This document shows positions 34,249 through 42,268 of a stretch of 64,000 nucleotides of DNA, piece by piece. The DNA is from Microbacterium sp. LWH13-1.2 (GTDB taxonomy: Bacteria > Actinomycetota > Actinomycetes > Actinomycetales > Microbacteriaceae), in contig NZ_CP151635.1 of NCBI RefSeq assembly GCF_038397735.1, positions 2,666,001 through 2,730,000 of the forward strand, given 5' to 3'. A program made the translations under genes and the position numbers. The stretch's first letter is position 1; the number at the start of each line of letters is the position of its first letter. A model generated the notes under the pieces. It did no database searches. It was not told the origin of the DNA and was given only the letters and a program-made list of their open reading frames with translations.

Positions 34249-35912
34249 GCGCTCACCCCCAGCTCCACGACGTGGTCGGAGATGTCTCTCGCCGATCGGC
34301 GGTGCGACACGAGCAGCACCGTCGCGCCGGCATCCGCGCGCGCACGCAGCGACGCCCAGAGCCGCGCTTCGGTCTCGGGATCCAGCGCGCTCGACGGCTC
34401 GTCGAGCGCCAGCACCTCGTCGGGGCGATCGGCCTGCCGATACAGCGCCCGTGCGACCGCGACACGCTGCGCCTGGCCACCCGACAGCCCGCTGCCCTGC
34501 ACGCCGAGTTCAAACGTCGGATCCAGTTCCTGCGCGCACGCATCGTCGAGTGCGCGGCGGATGCGGTCAGCATCCGGGTCCGCATCCCCCAGCGCCACGT
34601 TCGCCGCGATCGTGCCACGGCTCAGCTGGGGCCGCTGTCCGCTCCACGCCAGCCATGCCGACGGGGCGAGGTCGCGCACATCGACGCCGCCGACCGTGGC
34701 AACCCCCTCGAACTCGACCGCCCCGCGCAGGGCCGCGAGCAGACTCGACTTGCCCGCGCCGCTCGGGCCCTCGATCAGGGTGACGGTTCCGGGCGTCGCA
34801 GTGAACGAGACCGGCGGCAGATCGCGCACGCGCAGATCCGAGACGACGAGGTCTCGCGCATTCGCCGTTCGCAATTCAGCATGAACACGGCCGAAACCAG
34901 CGCTCAGCTCTTCTTCCGGCACCGTGCCACGGTTCCGTGCTGAATTGTGAACGCCGACGACGCGAGCCTCCGCCGCATCCAGCACCTCGAACACGTCCTC
35001 CGTCGCCGCGACACCCTCGGACGCGGCGTGGAACTGCACGCCGACCTGTCGGATCGGCAGGAACGCCTCGGGTGCGAGCAGCAGCACGAACAGCCCGACC
35101 TCGAGCGACAGGTCGCCCGACAGCAGCCGGAACCCGACCGCCACAGCGATCAGCGCCACCGCGATCGAGGCCAGCAGCTCCATCGCGAAGCCCGAGAGGA
35201 ACGAGAACCGCAGCACCTTCATGGTCTCGCGGCGGTACTCGTCGGCCGTGGCCTCGATCTGGGCGGCCGCCCGGCGCTCCCGCCCGAACAGACGCAGCGT
35301 CGAGAGCCCCTGCACCGTGTCGGCAAACCGGGCCGCGAGGCGCTGCAGCGTCTGCCACTGCGTGCGCTGCACGGTGCGGGTGGCGATGCCGATCAGGATC
35401 AGGAACAGCGGGATGAGCGGCAGCGTGATGAGCGCCGTCAGGCCGCTCGGCCAGTCCTGCCACCACATCACCGCGACGAGCACGGGCGTCGCGATGACCG
35501 TGAGCACCAGCTGCGGGATGTAGCGGGCGAAGTACGCATCGAGCGCTTCGAGCCCGTGGCCTGCAGTGACAGCGAGCTGCGCCTGGTTGCGCTGCGCGAG
35601 CCAGCCCGGCCCGAGGCGGCCGACGGCGGCGATCAGCGCGACACGCAGCTGCATCCCGGTCTTCGCCGCAGCGCGGGTTCCGGCGGCATCGGACGCGGCG
35701 ATCAGCACCCCGCGAAGGGCTGCGAGACCGAGCAGCCAGAGCAGCGTCGTCGTGACATCGCGTCCGGAGAGAGCGCCGGTGACGGCATCCGTCAGCATCC
35801 AGGCGAACGCGATCGTCACCGCCGTCTGCACGACGCCGATCGCACCCGACAGCAGCAGGAATCCGCGCGCGGCGCTCGCGTAGCGCAGCAGACGGATGTC
35901 GACCGGCTTCAC
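34245..35912 (-). CDS. cydD: Heterodimeric ABC exporter CydD, cytochrome bd assembly
   Basis: 555-aa partner of CydC, with identical length. The membrane domain (about 1-310) is followed by Walker A EGPSGAGKSSL, signature GLSGGQAQRVAV and Walker B VLALDEPSSALD. The linker at about residues 320-350 is Arg/Asn-rich. GTG start at 35912. Separated from cydB by 106 bp that hold a large perfect hairpin. Confidence 0.92.
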   Translation of the reverse strand: MKPVDIRLLRYASAARGFLLLSGAIGVVQTAVTIAFAWMLTDAVTGALSGRDVTTTLLWLLGLAALRGVLIAASDAAGTRAAAKTGMQLRVALIAAVGRLGPGWLAQRNQAQLAVTAGHGLEALDAYFARYIPQLVLTVIATPVLVAVMWWQDWPSGLTALITLPLIPLFLILIGIATRTVQRTQWQTLQRLAARFADTVQGLSTLRLFGRERRAAAQIEATADEYRRETMKVLRFSFLSGFAMELLASIAVALIAVAVGFRLLSGDLSLEVGLFVLLLAPEAFLPIRQVGVQFHAASEGVAATEDVFEVLDAAEARVVGVHNSARNRGTVPEEELSAGFGRVHAELRTANARDLVVSDLRVRDLPPVSFTATPGTVTLIEGPSGAGKSSLLAALRGAVEFEGVATVGGVDVRDLAPSAWLAWSGQRPQLSRGTIAANVALGDADPDADRIRRALDDACAQELDPTFELGVQGSGLSGGQAQRVAVARALYRQADRPDEVLALDEPSSALDPETEARLWASLRARADAGATVLLVSHRRSARDISDHVVELGVSA

Positions 35913-35950
35913 CGTTCCACCCCCTCAGCCGTGATCAGACAGGTCGCTGC

Positions 35951-36001
35951 GGTCGCAGTTCGTGCCGCTCCCCGATCAGGAAGGCGGCACGAACTGCGAC
36001 C
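35951..36001. repeat. Perfect 18-bp-arm hairpin between cydB and cydD
   Basis: GGTCGCAGTTCGTGCCGC (35951-35968) has its exact reverse complement at 35984-36001, with a 15-nt loop. There is no T-run after it on the minus strand, so a simple intrinsic terminator is unlikely. It may be a partial attenuator, an mRNA-stability stem setting oxidase above exporter levels, or a dispersed palindromic element. Confidence 0.85.
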
Positions 36002-36018
36002 GGACCAGAAGCCGTGTC

Positions 36019-37041
36019 TCACGCGTGCGCCGGAGCCCCCTCGATCGAGCTGCGGGTGACCCGCTTGCGGAAGATCCAGTAGGTCCACGTCTGGTACGCC
36101 AGCACGAGCGGCAGGGCGATCAGGGCGGTCCAACTCATGATCGTCAGCGTATACGGCGTGCTCGAGGCGTTCTCGATCGTGAGGCTGAACGCCGGGTCGA
36201 TCGTCGACGGCATCACGTAGGGGAACAGCGCCGCGAACAGCATCACCACGGCGGATGCCACGGTCACAGCGCCCGCGGTGAAGGCCCGTCCGTCGCGGCC
36301 TCGCAGCGAGAACAGCACCGATGCGATGAGAGCGAGCGCGGCGACGAGACCGCAGCCGATCACCATGAGCATCAGTGGAGACTGGCGCCCCCAGGCGATG
36401 CCGATGGTCCAGATCACGGTTCCGGCTGCGGCGAGCACCGTGGGCCCTGCGGCGAGCTTCACCAGGCGACGAGCATCCGCGTGCACCTGTCCGTCTGTCT
36501 TGAGCGAGACGAACAGCACGCCGTGCAGGAAGAACAGCAGCAGCGTCGTCACGCCGACGAGCAGCGAGTACGGGTTCAGGAGCGCGAAGAAGCCGCCGAC
36601 GTAGATGTGGCTCTCATCGATCGCCACCCCCTGCACGATGTTGCCGAAGGCGACGCCCCAGAGCAGCGCCGGCACGGCCGATCCGATCACGATCATCCGG
36701 TCGAAGCCGCGCTTCCACTTCGCCGACTCGCGCTGGTGCCGGTACTCGAACGACACCCCGCGCAGGATGAGCGCGAGCAGGATCAGCAGCAGCGGCAGAT
36801 AGAACCCGCTGAACAGCGTCGCGTACCACTCGGGGAACGACGCGAACAGGCACGCGCCGGCGACGATGACCCAGGTCTCGTTGAGATCCCAGATCGGACC
36901 GATCGTGTTGATCACCTGACGACGCGAGACGTCGTTCTTGCCGAGGAACGGCAGCGACATGCCCACGCCGAAGTCGAACCCGTCGAGCACGAAGTAGCCG
37001 ACGAAGAGGAAGGCGACGATCCAGAACCACATGTATTCCAT
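36019..37041 (-). CDS. cydB: Cytochrome bd ubiquinol/menaquinol oxidase subunit II
   Basis: 340-aa membrane subunit of the bd-type terminal oxidase. Starts with WFWIVAFLFVGYFVLDGFDFG, the usual first helix of CydB, followed by GPIWDLNETWVIVAGACLFASFP. About nine hydrophobic segments, ending with the helix before YQTWTYWIFRKRV. ATG 37041 follows a GAGAGGG site and lies 14 nt after cydA. Confidence 0.94.
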   Translation of the reverse strand: MEYMWFWIVAFLFVGYFVLDGFDFGVGMSLPFLGKNDVSRRQVINTIGPIWDLNETWVIVAGACLFASFPEWYATLFSGFYLPLLLILLALILRGVSFEYRHQRESAKWKRGFDRMIVIGSAVPALLWGVAFGNIVQGVAIDESHIYVGGFFALLNPYSLLVGVTTLLLFFLHGVLFVSLKTDGQVHADARRLVKLAAGPTVLAAAGTVIWTIGIAWGRQSPLMLMVIGCGLVAALALIASVLFSLRGRDGRAFTAGAVTVASAVVMLFAALFPYVMPSTIDPAFSLTIENASSTPYTLTIMSWTALIALPLVLAYQTWTYWIFRKRVTRSSIEGAPAHA

Positions 37042-37055
37042 GACTGATCCCTCTC

Positions 37056-38471
37056 TCAGTACACGACGGACGGCAGCTGGGCCGTCTCCTCGTGGGGCTG
37101 CTCTTCGGTGTCAGGGCCCTTCTGGGCCGCTTTGATGATGAGGCGGATCTCGACCACCGCGAGTGCCGCGTAGATGGCAGTGAAGGCGATCAGCGAGATG
37201 AGCACCTCGAGCCCGCTGACACCCGGCGAGACGCCGTCTTGAGTCGTCATGAGCCCGAAGACGATCCAGGGCTGCCTGCCCATCTCGGTGAAGACCCAGC
37301 CCATGATGTTGGCGGCGAGCGCGAGGGGGAACGACCAGATCGCGAGCTTCCACATCCAGGGCGCCGGGGGCTTCTTGGCGCCCTTGCGGGTCAGCCACAG
37401 GCCGACGACCGCGACGAGGGCTGCGGCGATGCCGAGGCCGATCATCCAGCGGAACGCCCAGTACGTGACCCAGAGGATCGGGGCGAACTCGGTGAGTCCG
37501 GTGTCGGCGAACGTGGTGCTGTACTCGGCGTTGAGGTCGTTGATGCCGTGCACGCAGGCGTCGAACGAGTGGGTCGACAGCAGCGAGAGCAGATACGGCA
37601 CCCGGATCGAGAACAGCTCGGAGCTGCCGTCCGGGGTGCCCAGCGTGAAGATGCTGAACGAGGCGTCGTAGCCGCAGACGGTGTTGAACGTGGCTTCCGC
37701 CGCCGCCATCTTCATCGGCTGCGCCGCGTACATCGCAAGGCCCAGCTGGTCACCGGTGAGAACGACGCCGGCGGTCGAGATGATCATCGCCCAGAGTCCG
37801 AACTTCAGCGAGATGCGCATCGTGTCGAAGTGCTGGCCGCGAGCGAGATGCCAGGCCGACACCGAGATCACGACACCGGCGGCGAACATCAGCGCCCCGA
37901 AGATCGTGTGCGGGAAGGCGGCGAGCGCGACGGGGTTCGTCAGCAACGCCCAGAAGTCGGTGAGCTCCGCGCGGTTCGTCTCGGGGTTGTAGACGTACCC
38001 GACCGGGTTCTGCATGAACGCGTTCGCGGCGATGATGAAGTACGCCGACAGGATGCTGCCGATCGAGACGCACCAGATCGTGGCGAGATGCAGTTTCTGC
38101 GGGAGCTTGTCCCAGCCGAAGATCCAGAGGCCGATGAACGTCGCCTCGAAGAAGAACGCGAGCAGCCCCTCGAAGGCCAGCGGGGCGCCGAAGACGTCGC
38201 CGACGAAGCGGGAGTAGTCCGACCAGTTCATGCCGAACTGGAACTCCTGCACGATGCCGGTCACGACACCCATGGCGAAGTTGATCAGGAAGATCTTGCC
38301 GAAGAAGCGCGTGAGGTGCAGGTACTGCACCTTGCCGGTGCGCACCCACGCGGTCTGGAAGATCGCGGCGACCAGAGCCATGCCGATCGTCAGCGGCACG
38401 AACAGGTAGTGGTAGACGGTCGTCAGACCGAACTGCCATCGAGACAGGACCAGCGGGTCTAGCCATTCCAT
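37056..38471 (-). CDS. cydA: Cytochrome bd oxidase subunit I
   Basis: 471-aa heme subunit that oxidises quinol and reduces oxygen. Heme ligand His in TTVYHYLFVPLTIGM, the helix FFEATFIGLWIFGWDKL, and the conserved GWVFTEMGRQPW after a short Q-loop (actinobacterial type). ATG 38471 follows AAGGAG; the longer frame to 38519 adds a non-homologous leader. It starts the cyd operon, 108 bp downstream of a SufR-like regulator gene on the same strand. Confidence 0.95.
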   Translation of the reverse strand: MEWLDPLVLSRWQFGLTTVYHYLFVPLTIGMALVAAIFQTAWVRTGKVQYLHLTRFFGKIFLINFAMGVVTGIVQEFQFGMNWSDYSRFVGDVFGAPLAFEGLLAFFFEATFIGLWIFGWDKLPQKLHLATIWCVSIGSILSAYFIIAANAFMQNPVGYVYNPETNRAELTDFWALLTNPVALAAFPHTIFGALMFAAGVVISVSAWHLARGQHFDTMRISLKFGLWAMIISTAGVVLTGDQLGLAMYAAQPMKMAAAEATFNTVCGYDASFSIFTLGTPDGSSELFSIRVPYLLSLLSTHSFDACVHGINDLNAEYSTTFADTGLTEFAPILWVTYWAFRWMIGLGIAAALVAVVGLWLTRKGAKKPPAPWMWKLAIWSFPLALAANIMGWVFTEMGRQPWIVFGLMTTQDGVSPGVSGLEVLISLIAFTAIYAALAVVEIRLIIKAAQKGPDTEEQPHEETAQLPSVVY

Positions 38472-38556
38472 GAGCCACTCCTTCTTCGTGCCCGTGTTCT
38501 TCTGTGCGCCGGGTGCCACGCTAACGACGAGTCCGCTGCCCCCGCGGGGCCGCAGA

Positions 38557-38566
38557 CCGTGAATAA
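38557..38566 (-). promoter_or_regulatory. Shared 10-mer upstream of cydA
   Basis: CCGTGAATAA on the plus strand (TTATTCACGG towards cydA), about 86 bp upstream of its start codon. The same 10-mer lies upstream of the adjacent regulator gene at 39257-39266. Candidate binding half-site for that regulator. Confidence 0.45.
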
Positions 38567-38579
38567 GACAGATGCTCGC

Positions 38580-39212
38580 CTAGGCGGCGGTCATCTCCGT
38601 CAGGCGCAGCTGTACGGTGCAATCCGCCGGGAGGGCGGTGGCGCGCACGGCCTCGGCAGCGAGCGGCCCACCGGCTTCGGTGAGCACCCCCTGCATGAGA
38701 CCGAGGTGCACGGTGCACAGCATCGGACGGTCTTCGGCGCGACCCGCGGCGTGCGGGCACGGGCTGAGATCGACGGTGAGCTGCTCGTCATCGACGACGG
38801 GCTCGAAGCCGCTCTCTTCCAAGTGTTCGATCAGGGCATCCAGCTGGTAGGTCGCCTCACGACCCAGAGCGGATGCGGATGCGGATGCCGGCAGCACGCG
38901 GCGCAGCAGGTCGCCGCGTTCGGCTGCGGCCTTGGCCTTGTTGCGGGCGATGGGACTGGATGCGTCTGCGGTGCCGGTCGCGGCGCTGTAGAGCGTGCGC
39001 GGACGGCCGCGGGTGGTGCGGTGCTCGCTGGCCTGGATGACGTAGCCGCCCTCGATCAGGCGCTGCAGGTGCTCGCGCACGGTGTTGGGATGCAGTCCCG
39101 TGGCGTCGCACAGCTCGCCGATGGTGCGATTCGACCGCGTCTGCACGAGGTGCAGGAGCTGCACCCGTGAGAACGTCGAGATCGGCCCGCAGACGGGCCC
39201 GCCATTGGCCAT
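38580..39212 (-). CDS. HTH regulator with SufR-like cysteine motif, next to cydABDC
   Basis: 210-aa winged-HTH protein: LLHLVQTRSNRTIGELCDAT, GLHPNTVREHLQRLIEGGYV. The C-terminal part carries Cys-Pro-His-x11-Cys (LSPCPHAAGRAEDRPMLC) and a third Cys in ALPADCTVQL. This resembles the iron-sulfur-ligating motif of SufR-type regulators (CPFH...C...C), so it may sense redox state or Fe-S supply. Located directly upstream of cydA on the same strand; probably controls the oxidase operon. ATG 39212 has only a close GGAG; AATACT 6 nt upstream suggests a leaderless start. Confidence 0.75.
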   Translation of the reverse strand: MANGGPVCGPISTFSRVQLLHLVQTRSNRTIGELCDATGLHPNTVREHLQRLIEGGYVIQASEHRTTRGRPRTLYSAATGTADASSPIARNKAKAAAERGDLLRRVLPASASASALGREATYQLDALIEHLEESGFEPVVDDEQLTVDLSPCPHAAGRAEDRPMLCTVHLGLMQGVLTEAGGPLAAEAVRATALPADCTVQLRLTEMTAA

Positions 39213-39256
39213 GACTCCAGTATTCCGTGGCCGCTGCGCGACATCGAGCCATTCGG

Positions 39257-39266
39257 CCGTGAATAA
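39257..39266 (-). promoter_or_regulatory. Shared 10-mer upstream of the SufR-like regulator gene
   Basis: CCGTGAATAA, identical to 38557-38566 and about 45 bp upstream of the regulator's start. ATTC and GAAT flank ACGGCC here, giving a short dyad. Suggests autoregulation. Confidence 0.4.
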
Positions 39267-39300
39267 TGCCCGAGGCGATAGGGATGTCTGATCCCGGCGA

Positions 39301-39306
39301 TAGCCT
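39301..39306 (+). promoter_or_regulatory. -10 box of radA, probably leaderless
   Basis: TAGCCT followed by exactly 6 nt and then the ATG of radA; no ribosome site is present. Confidence 0.6.
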
Positions 39307-39312
39307 GGCTGC

Positions 39313-40680
39313 ATGGCCACCCGAAAACCTGCCCCTCCCGCGTACGTCTGCACCGAATGCGGGTGGACGACGGCGAAGTGGGTGGGTCGCTGCGCCGAAT
39401 GCCAGCAGTGGGGCACGGTGCAGGAGCAGGGCACGCAGACCGGCATCCTCAGCCGCATCACGCCGCTCGCGCCGACCGCGGCGAAGGCCGCACGGCCGAT
39501 CACGCAGATCACCACCGAAGATGCTCCCCGCCGCACGAGCGGTGTGGGCGAGTTCGACCGCGTGCTGGGTGGTGGCATCGTGCCGGGGGCTGCGATCCTG
39601 CTGAGCGGTGAGCCCGGAGTCGGCAAGTCGACGCTGCTGCTCGAGGTCGCTGCTCAAGCCGCGCGCTCCGGCCGCCGGGTGCTCTACGCCAGTGCCGAGG
39701 AGTCCCCCGCCCAGGTGCGTCTGCGTGCCGAGCGCACCGGAGCACTGCACGACGAGCTCTACCTCGCGAGCGAGACCGACCTCGCGACGATCCTCGGGCA
39801 CATCGACGAGGTGGCCCCGCAGCTCGTGATCGTCGACTCGGTGCAGACCGTGTCGTCATCGCTGATCGACGGCGCGGCGGGCCAGCCGAGCCAGGTCCGC
39901 GAGGTCGCGGCGACGCTGATCCGGGTCGCGAAAGACCGCGGGCTCCCCGTCATCCTCGTCGGCCACGTGACGAAAGACGGCACCGTGGCCGGGCCCCGTG
40001 TGCTCGAGCACCTGGTCGACGTGGTGTGCCACTTCGAGGGCGACCGGCAGACGTCACTGCGTTTCATCCGCGCTTTGAAGAACCGATTCGGCCCCACCGA
40101 CGAGGTCGGATGCTTCGAGATGACCGGTGCGGGCATCTCCGAGGTCCCCGACCCCTCTGGCCTCTTCCTGTCGCAGGGCGAGACGGAACCGGGCACGTGC
40201 GTCGCCATCTCGCTCGAGGGCCGCAGGGCGCTCCCGGTCGAGGTGCAGGCGCTGACGATCAACACCACCGCACCGAATCCCCGTCGCGTGGTTCACGGAC
40301 TCGACTCGTCTCGTGTGGCGATGGTGCTGGCGATCCTCGAACGACGGGCGCACATCAAGACGAGCAATCTCGACGTCTACGTGTCGACCGTCGGCGGGGT
40401 GCGTTTCACGGAGCCGGCCGCCGACCTCGCGATCGCGATCGCCGTGGCAGGGTCGATCCAGCAGATCTCCGTGCCGCGCACGGTCGCGGCGGTCGGCGAA
40501 CTCAGCCTCGCCGGTGAGATCCGGCCGGTCACGCAGTCGGCGCAGCGCCGCTCGGAGGCGTCGCGACTCGGTTACGAGCAGGTGGTCGACGACCGTTCGA
40601 AGACGCTGCGCGCGGCACTCAACGACGTCCGCTCCCGCAACACGACTCGGCGCAGCGAAGCCGACATCCCGCCGTTCTGA
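39313..40680 (+). CDS. radA: DNA repair protein RadA (Sms)
   Basis: 455-aa RecA-like branch-migration ATPase acting in recombinational repair. N-terminal C4 zinc finger (CTECGWTTAKWVGRCAEC), Walker A GEPGVGKSTLL, the family-specific KNRFG motif (LKNRFGPTDEVG) and a C-terminal Lon-like domain (VGGVRFTEPAADLAIAIAV). Length and order are standard. No Shine-Dalgarno; start fixed by the N-terminal zinc finger and the -10 box 6 nt upstream. Confidence 0.96.
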   Translation: MATRKPAPPAYVCTECGWTTAKWVGRCAECQQWGTVQEQGTQTGILSRITPLAPTAAKAARPITQITTEDAPRRTSGVGEFDRVLGGGIVPGAAILLSGEPGVGKSTLLLEVAAQAARSGRRVLYASAEESPAQVRLRAERTGALHDELYLASETDLATILGHIDEVAPQLVIVDSVQTVSSSLIDGAAGQPSQVREVAATLIRVAKDRGLPVILVGHVTKDGTVAGPRVLEHLVDVVCHFEGDRQTSLRFIRALKNRFGPTDEVGCFEMTGAGISEVPDPSGLFLSQGETEPGTCVAISLEGRRALPVEVQALTINTTAPNPRRVVHGLDSSRVAMVLAILERRAHIKTSNLDVYVSTVGGVRFTEPAADLAIAIAVAGSIQQISVPRTVAAVGELSLAGEIRPVTQSAQRRSEASRLGYEQVVDDRSKTLRAALNDVRSRNTTRRSEADIPPF

Positions 40681-40784
40681 GCAGGCGGCGCAGAGCGCCG
40701 GTCCGCATTCAGCCCGGGTCGAGAAGGTGCCCGAAACCCACTGCGCCCTCGAGCGGGGCCAGTTCTGCACCCGGATCGGGCGAC

Positions 40785-40837
40785 GGGGGTGCGAAAGCGA
40801 CCCCGCACCGGCCGGGGGTGCGAAAGCGACCCCGCAC
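40785..40837. repeat. Two identical 24-bp tandem palindromic units after radA
   Basis: Unit at 40785-40808 is repeated exactly at 40814-40837 with a 5-bp spacer. Each unit has GTGCG...CGCAC and GGGGT...ACCCC self-complementarity. It lies between convergent radA and the SseB-like gene. Function unknown; could act as a bidirectional terminator. Confidence 0.75.
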
Positions 40838-40872
40838 GTCTCCGCGAGCTCAGGCCTCGACCGCCACTGAGC

Positions 40873-41283
40873 TCAGGCGTCGAGCGCCTTGAGCAGCTCG
40901 TCGGGCGAGGCCTGCATCGGATGCGGGCCTGCGATGTCGAGGAAGACGGTGGTGATCGGATGCGCGGCGAGGAACTTGCGCAACCAGTCCGCTGTGTAGA
41001 TGCCCACCCCCGGCGGAAGGTTGTCGGGTTTGTTCTTCGCGTCGCTGAAGAGCAGAAGCGCCAGGTCACCCGACTTCGGATCGCGGTAGGTCCACACCTC
41101 ACCGCTGTCGAGCGGGTTGTCGCGGGCGCCGGGCTTCACAAGCGGCACGACCGTGGTGCCGTGTCTCAGCGCCAGCGCGACTGCGGCGATGTCCTGCTTC
41201 TCGAGAGCCTGGGCGAGAGCATCCGAGCGGAAGTCCTCGGGCGCGGGCTTGTTCTTCGCGGACTTCGCCTTCTTCGATGCCAT
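40873..41283 (-). CDS. SseB-domain-like protein
   Basis: 136 aa. After a Lys-rich leader (MASKKAKSAKNKPAPED) the sequence resembles the SseB N-terminal domain: ALAQALEKQDIAAVALALRH, TTVVPLVKPGA, DLALLLFSDAKNKPDNLP. SseB-like proteins in actinobacteria have no established role. ATG 41283 is taken; a longer frame to 41406 would run through the sRNA terminator. Convergent with radA. Confidence 0.55.
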   Translation of the reverse strand: MASKKAKSAKNKPAPEDFRSDALAQALEKQDIAAVALALRHGTTVVPLVKPGARDNPLDSGEVWTYRDPKSGDLALLLFSDAKNKPDNLPPGVGIYTADWLRKFLAAHPITTVFLDIAGPHPMQASPDELLKALDA

Positions 41284-41330
41284 GCACCCAGCATATTCAG
41301 CCCACGCCGAGGTCTCGCCCGAACGTGGGC

Positions 41331-41474
41331 GAAGAAAAGGGCCCTCTCGAGTCATCCATTGGGGACTGGGGTACTCGAGAGGGCCCGCGGACCCTCGGGG
41401 CGGCATGTCGAAGCGCTGGGGACGCTGTGTTCGACGCCACTGGGGATGGCATGCGCCGCAAGTCTGCGAGGGTC
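41331..41474 (-). ncRNA. Candidate small RNA with repeated UCCCCAG loops
   Basis: About 144 nt, between the genes at 40873-41283 and 41594-42259. A clear promoter (41509-41481) predicts a start at 41474 and an intrinsic terminator ends it near 41331. The RNA folds into GCCA-UCCCCAG-UGGC (41450-41436), then a longer hairpin closed by GUCGAA/UUCGAC with inner stem AGCG/CGCU and the same UCCCCAG loop (41435-41407), enclosed by an outer stem GACCCUCG/CGAGGGUC (41474-41467 with 41397-41390). The terminator loop again carries CCCCAGUCCCCA. C-rich exposed loops are the hallmark of sRNAs that pair with G-rich ribosome sites, such as actinobacterial 6C RNA, but the loop sequence differs from the six-C motif of that family. 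No start codon/ribosome-site pair is seen inside. Confidence 0.72.
41339..41386 (-). terminator. Intrinsic terminator of the candidate sRNA
   Basis: Perfect 14-bp stem GGGCCCTCTCGAGT/ACTCGAGAGGGCCC (minus strand 41386-41373 with 41352-41339), a 20-nt C-rich loop, then TTTTCTT on the minus strand. Confidence 0.88.
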
Positions 41475-41480
41475 ACCCCA

Positions 41481-41509
41481 ATGGTATCCCAAAGAACGAG
41501 TGCTGTCAG
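41481..41509 (-). promoter_or_regulatory. Promoter of the candidate sRNA
   Basis: Minus strand CTGACA (41509-41504), 17-bp spacer, TACCAT (41486-41481). The predicted start, 6-7 nt after the -10 box, falls on the first base of the outer stem. Confidence 0.68.
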
Positions 41510-41593
41510 CATCGAAACTGAGTGCAGGTCTGTATTCAAGACCTTTGGCCAAGGCGGACTCGACCGGCGACGCATCGAGCGACGCACCGAATC

Positions 41594-42259
41594 TCAGTAG
41601 AGCAGGATCTGCTTGGTGGTCGCGCCCTTGAAGCCGCCGATCTCGACGGCCACGTGATACGACGCTCCCCCACCGGGAGCACGCGCGCGGTTCTCCTGAG
41701 CACAGGTTTCAACGCTCGACCGCGTACGATCCCAGGTCACCGGAACCTTGCTCGTGACCGTCGCACCGGCGGCCAGCGTGGCGATCATGCTGCTCGGGTT
41801 CTCCTGGCAGTCGGTGGAGCGCCACCACACGTCGGATCCGCTTGACACCGTGAGCACCTGGGTCGTCGACCCGACATCGATCGTGCAGTCGGTGGCTCCA
41901 CGATTCGTCAGCGAGATCGACAGCTGCGGCAGGACTCCTGCCTGATACGTGTCGGCGTCCGTCACGGCTGCGACCTCGACGTCCTGCGCTTCGCACGCCA
42001 CGATGCCCGGCGTCTCTTCGCTGGACGGCTCGGGGGCGGGAGACTCGGCGGCGGTCGGATCGGGCGTCGTCGACGTCGTGGGGGCCACGGGAGTCGACGA
42101 CGCCGAGGGCGTCGGTGACGGGGTCGCATCCGTCGCGCTCGCCCACGGCCGGGCCACGAGAAGCCACACAGCCGTCACGATGAACGCGACGAACACGATC
42201 AGTGCGACGAGGGTCACCAGTCGCCGACGACGATAGACGGCGGCGGAGTGACGGGGCAT
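41594..42259 (-). CDS. Membrane-anchored secreted protein of unknown function
   Basis: 221 aa. A basic N-terminus (YRRRR) precedes one hydrophobic segment (LVTLVALIVFVAFIVTAVWL), followed by a 45-residue Pro/Ser/Thr/Ala linker and a beta-rich outer domain with four Cys, including ATDCTIDVG and RSTDCQENP, suggesting two disulfides. The domain style (QLSISLTNRGATDC, WWRSTDCQ) is common in actinobacterial surface proteins of unknown role. Start codon 6 nt after TAACCT (minus strand), with no ribosome site; that -10 box contains the stop codon of the upstream gene. Confidence 0.7.
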   Translation of the reverse strand: MPRHSAAVYRRRRLVTLVALIVFVAFIVTAVWLLVARPWASATDATPSPTPSASSTPVAPTTSTTPDPTAAESPAPEPSSEETPGIVACEAQDVEVAAVTDADTYQAGVLPQLSISLTNRGATDCTIDVGSTTQVLTVSSGSDVWWRSTDCQENPSSMIATLAAGATVTSKVPVTWDRTRSSVETCAQENRARAPGGGASYHVAVEIGGFKGATTKQILLY

Positions 42260-42268
42260 GAGTCCAGG

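Noticed and set aside
40785..40837. Start of a CRISPR array
   Set aside because: Only two units, a 5-bp spacer and no cas genes.
41297..41600. Small protein genes in the 41284-41593 gap
   Set aside because: Open frames there run through perfect hairpins and lack ribosome sites; an RNA explains the structure better.
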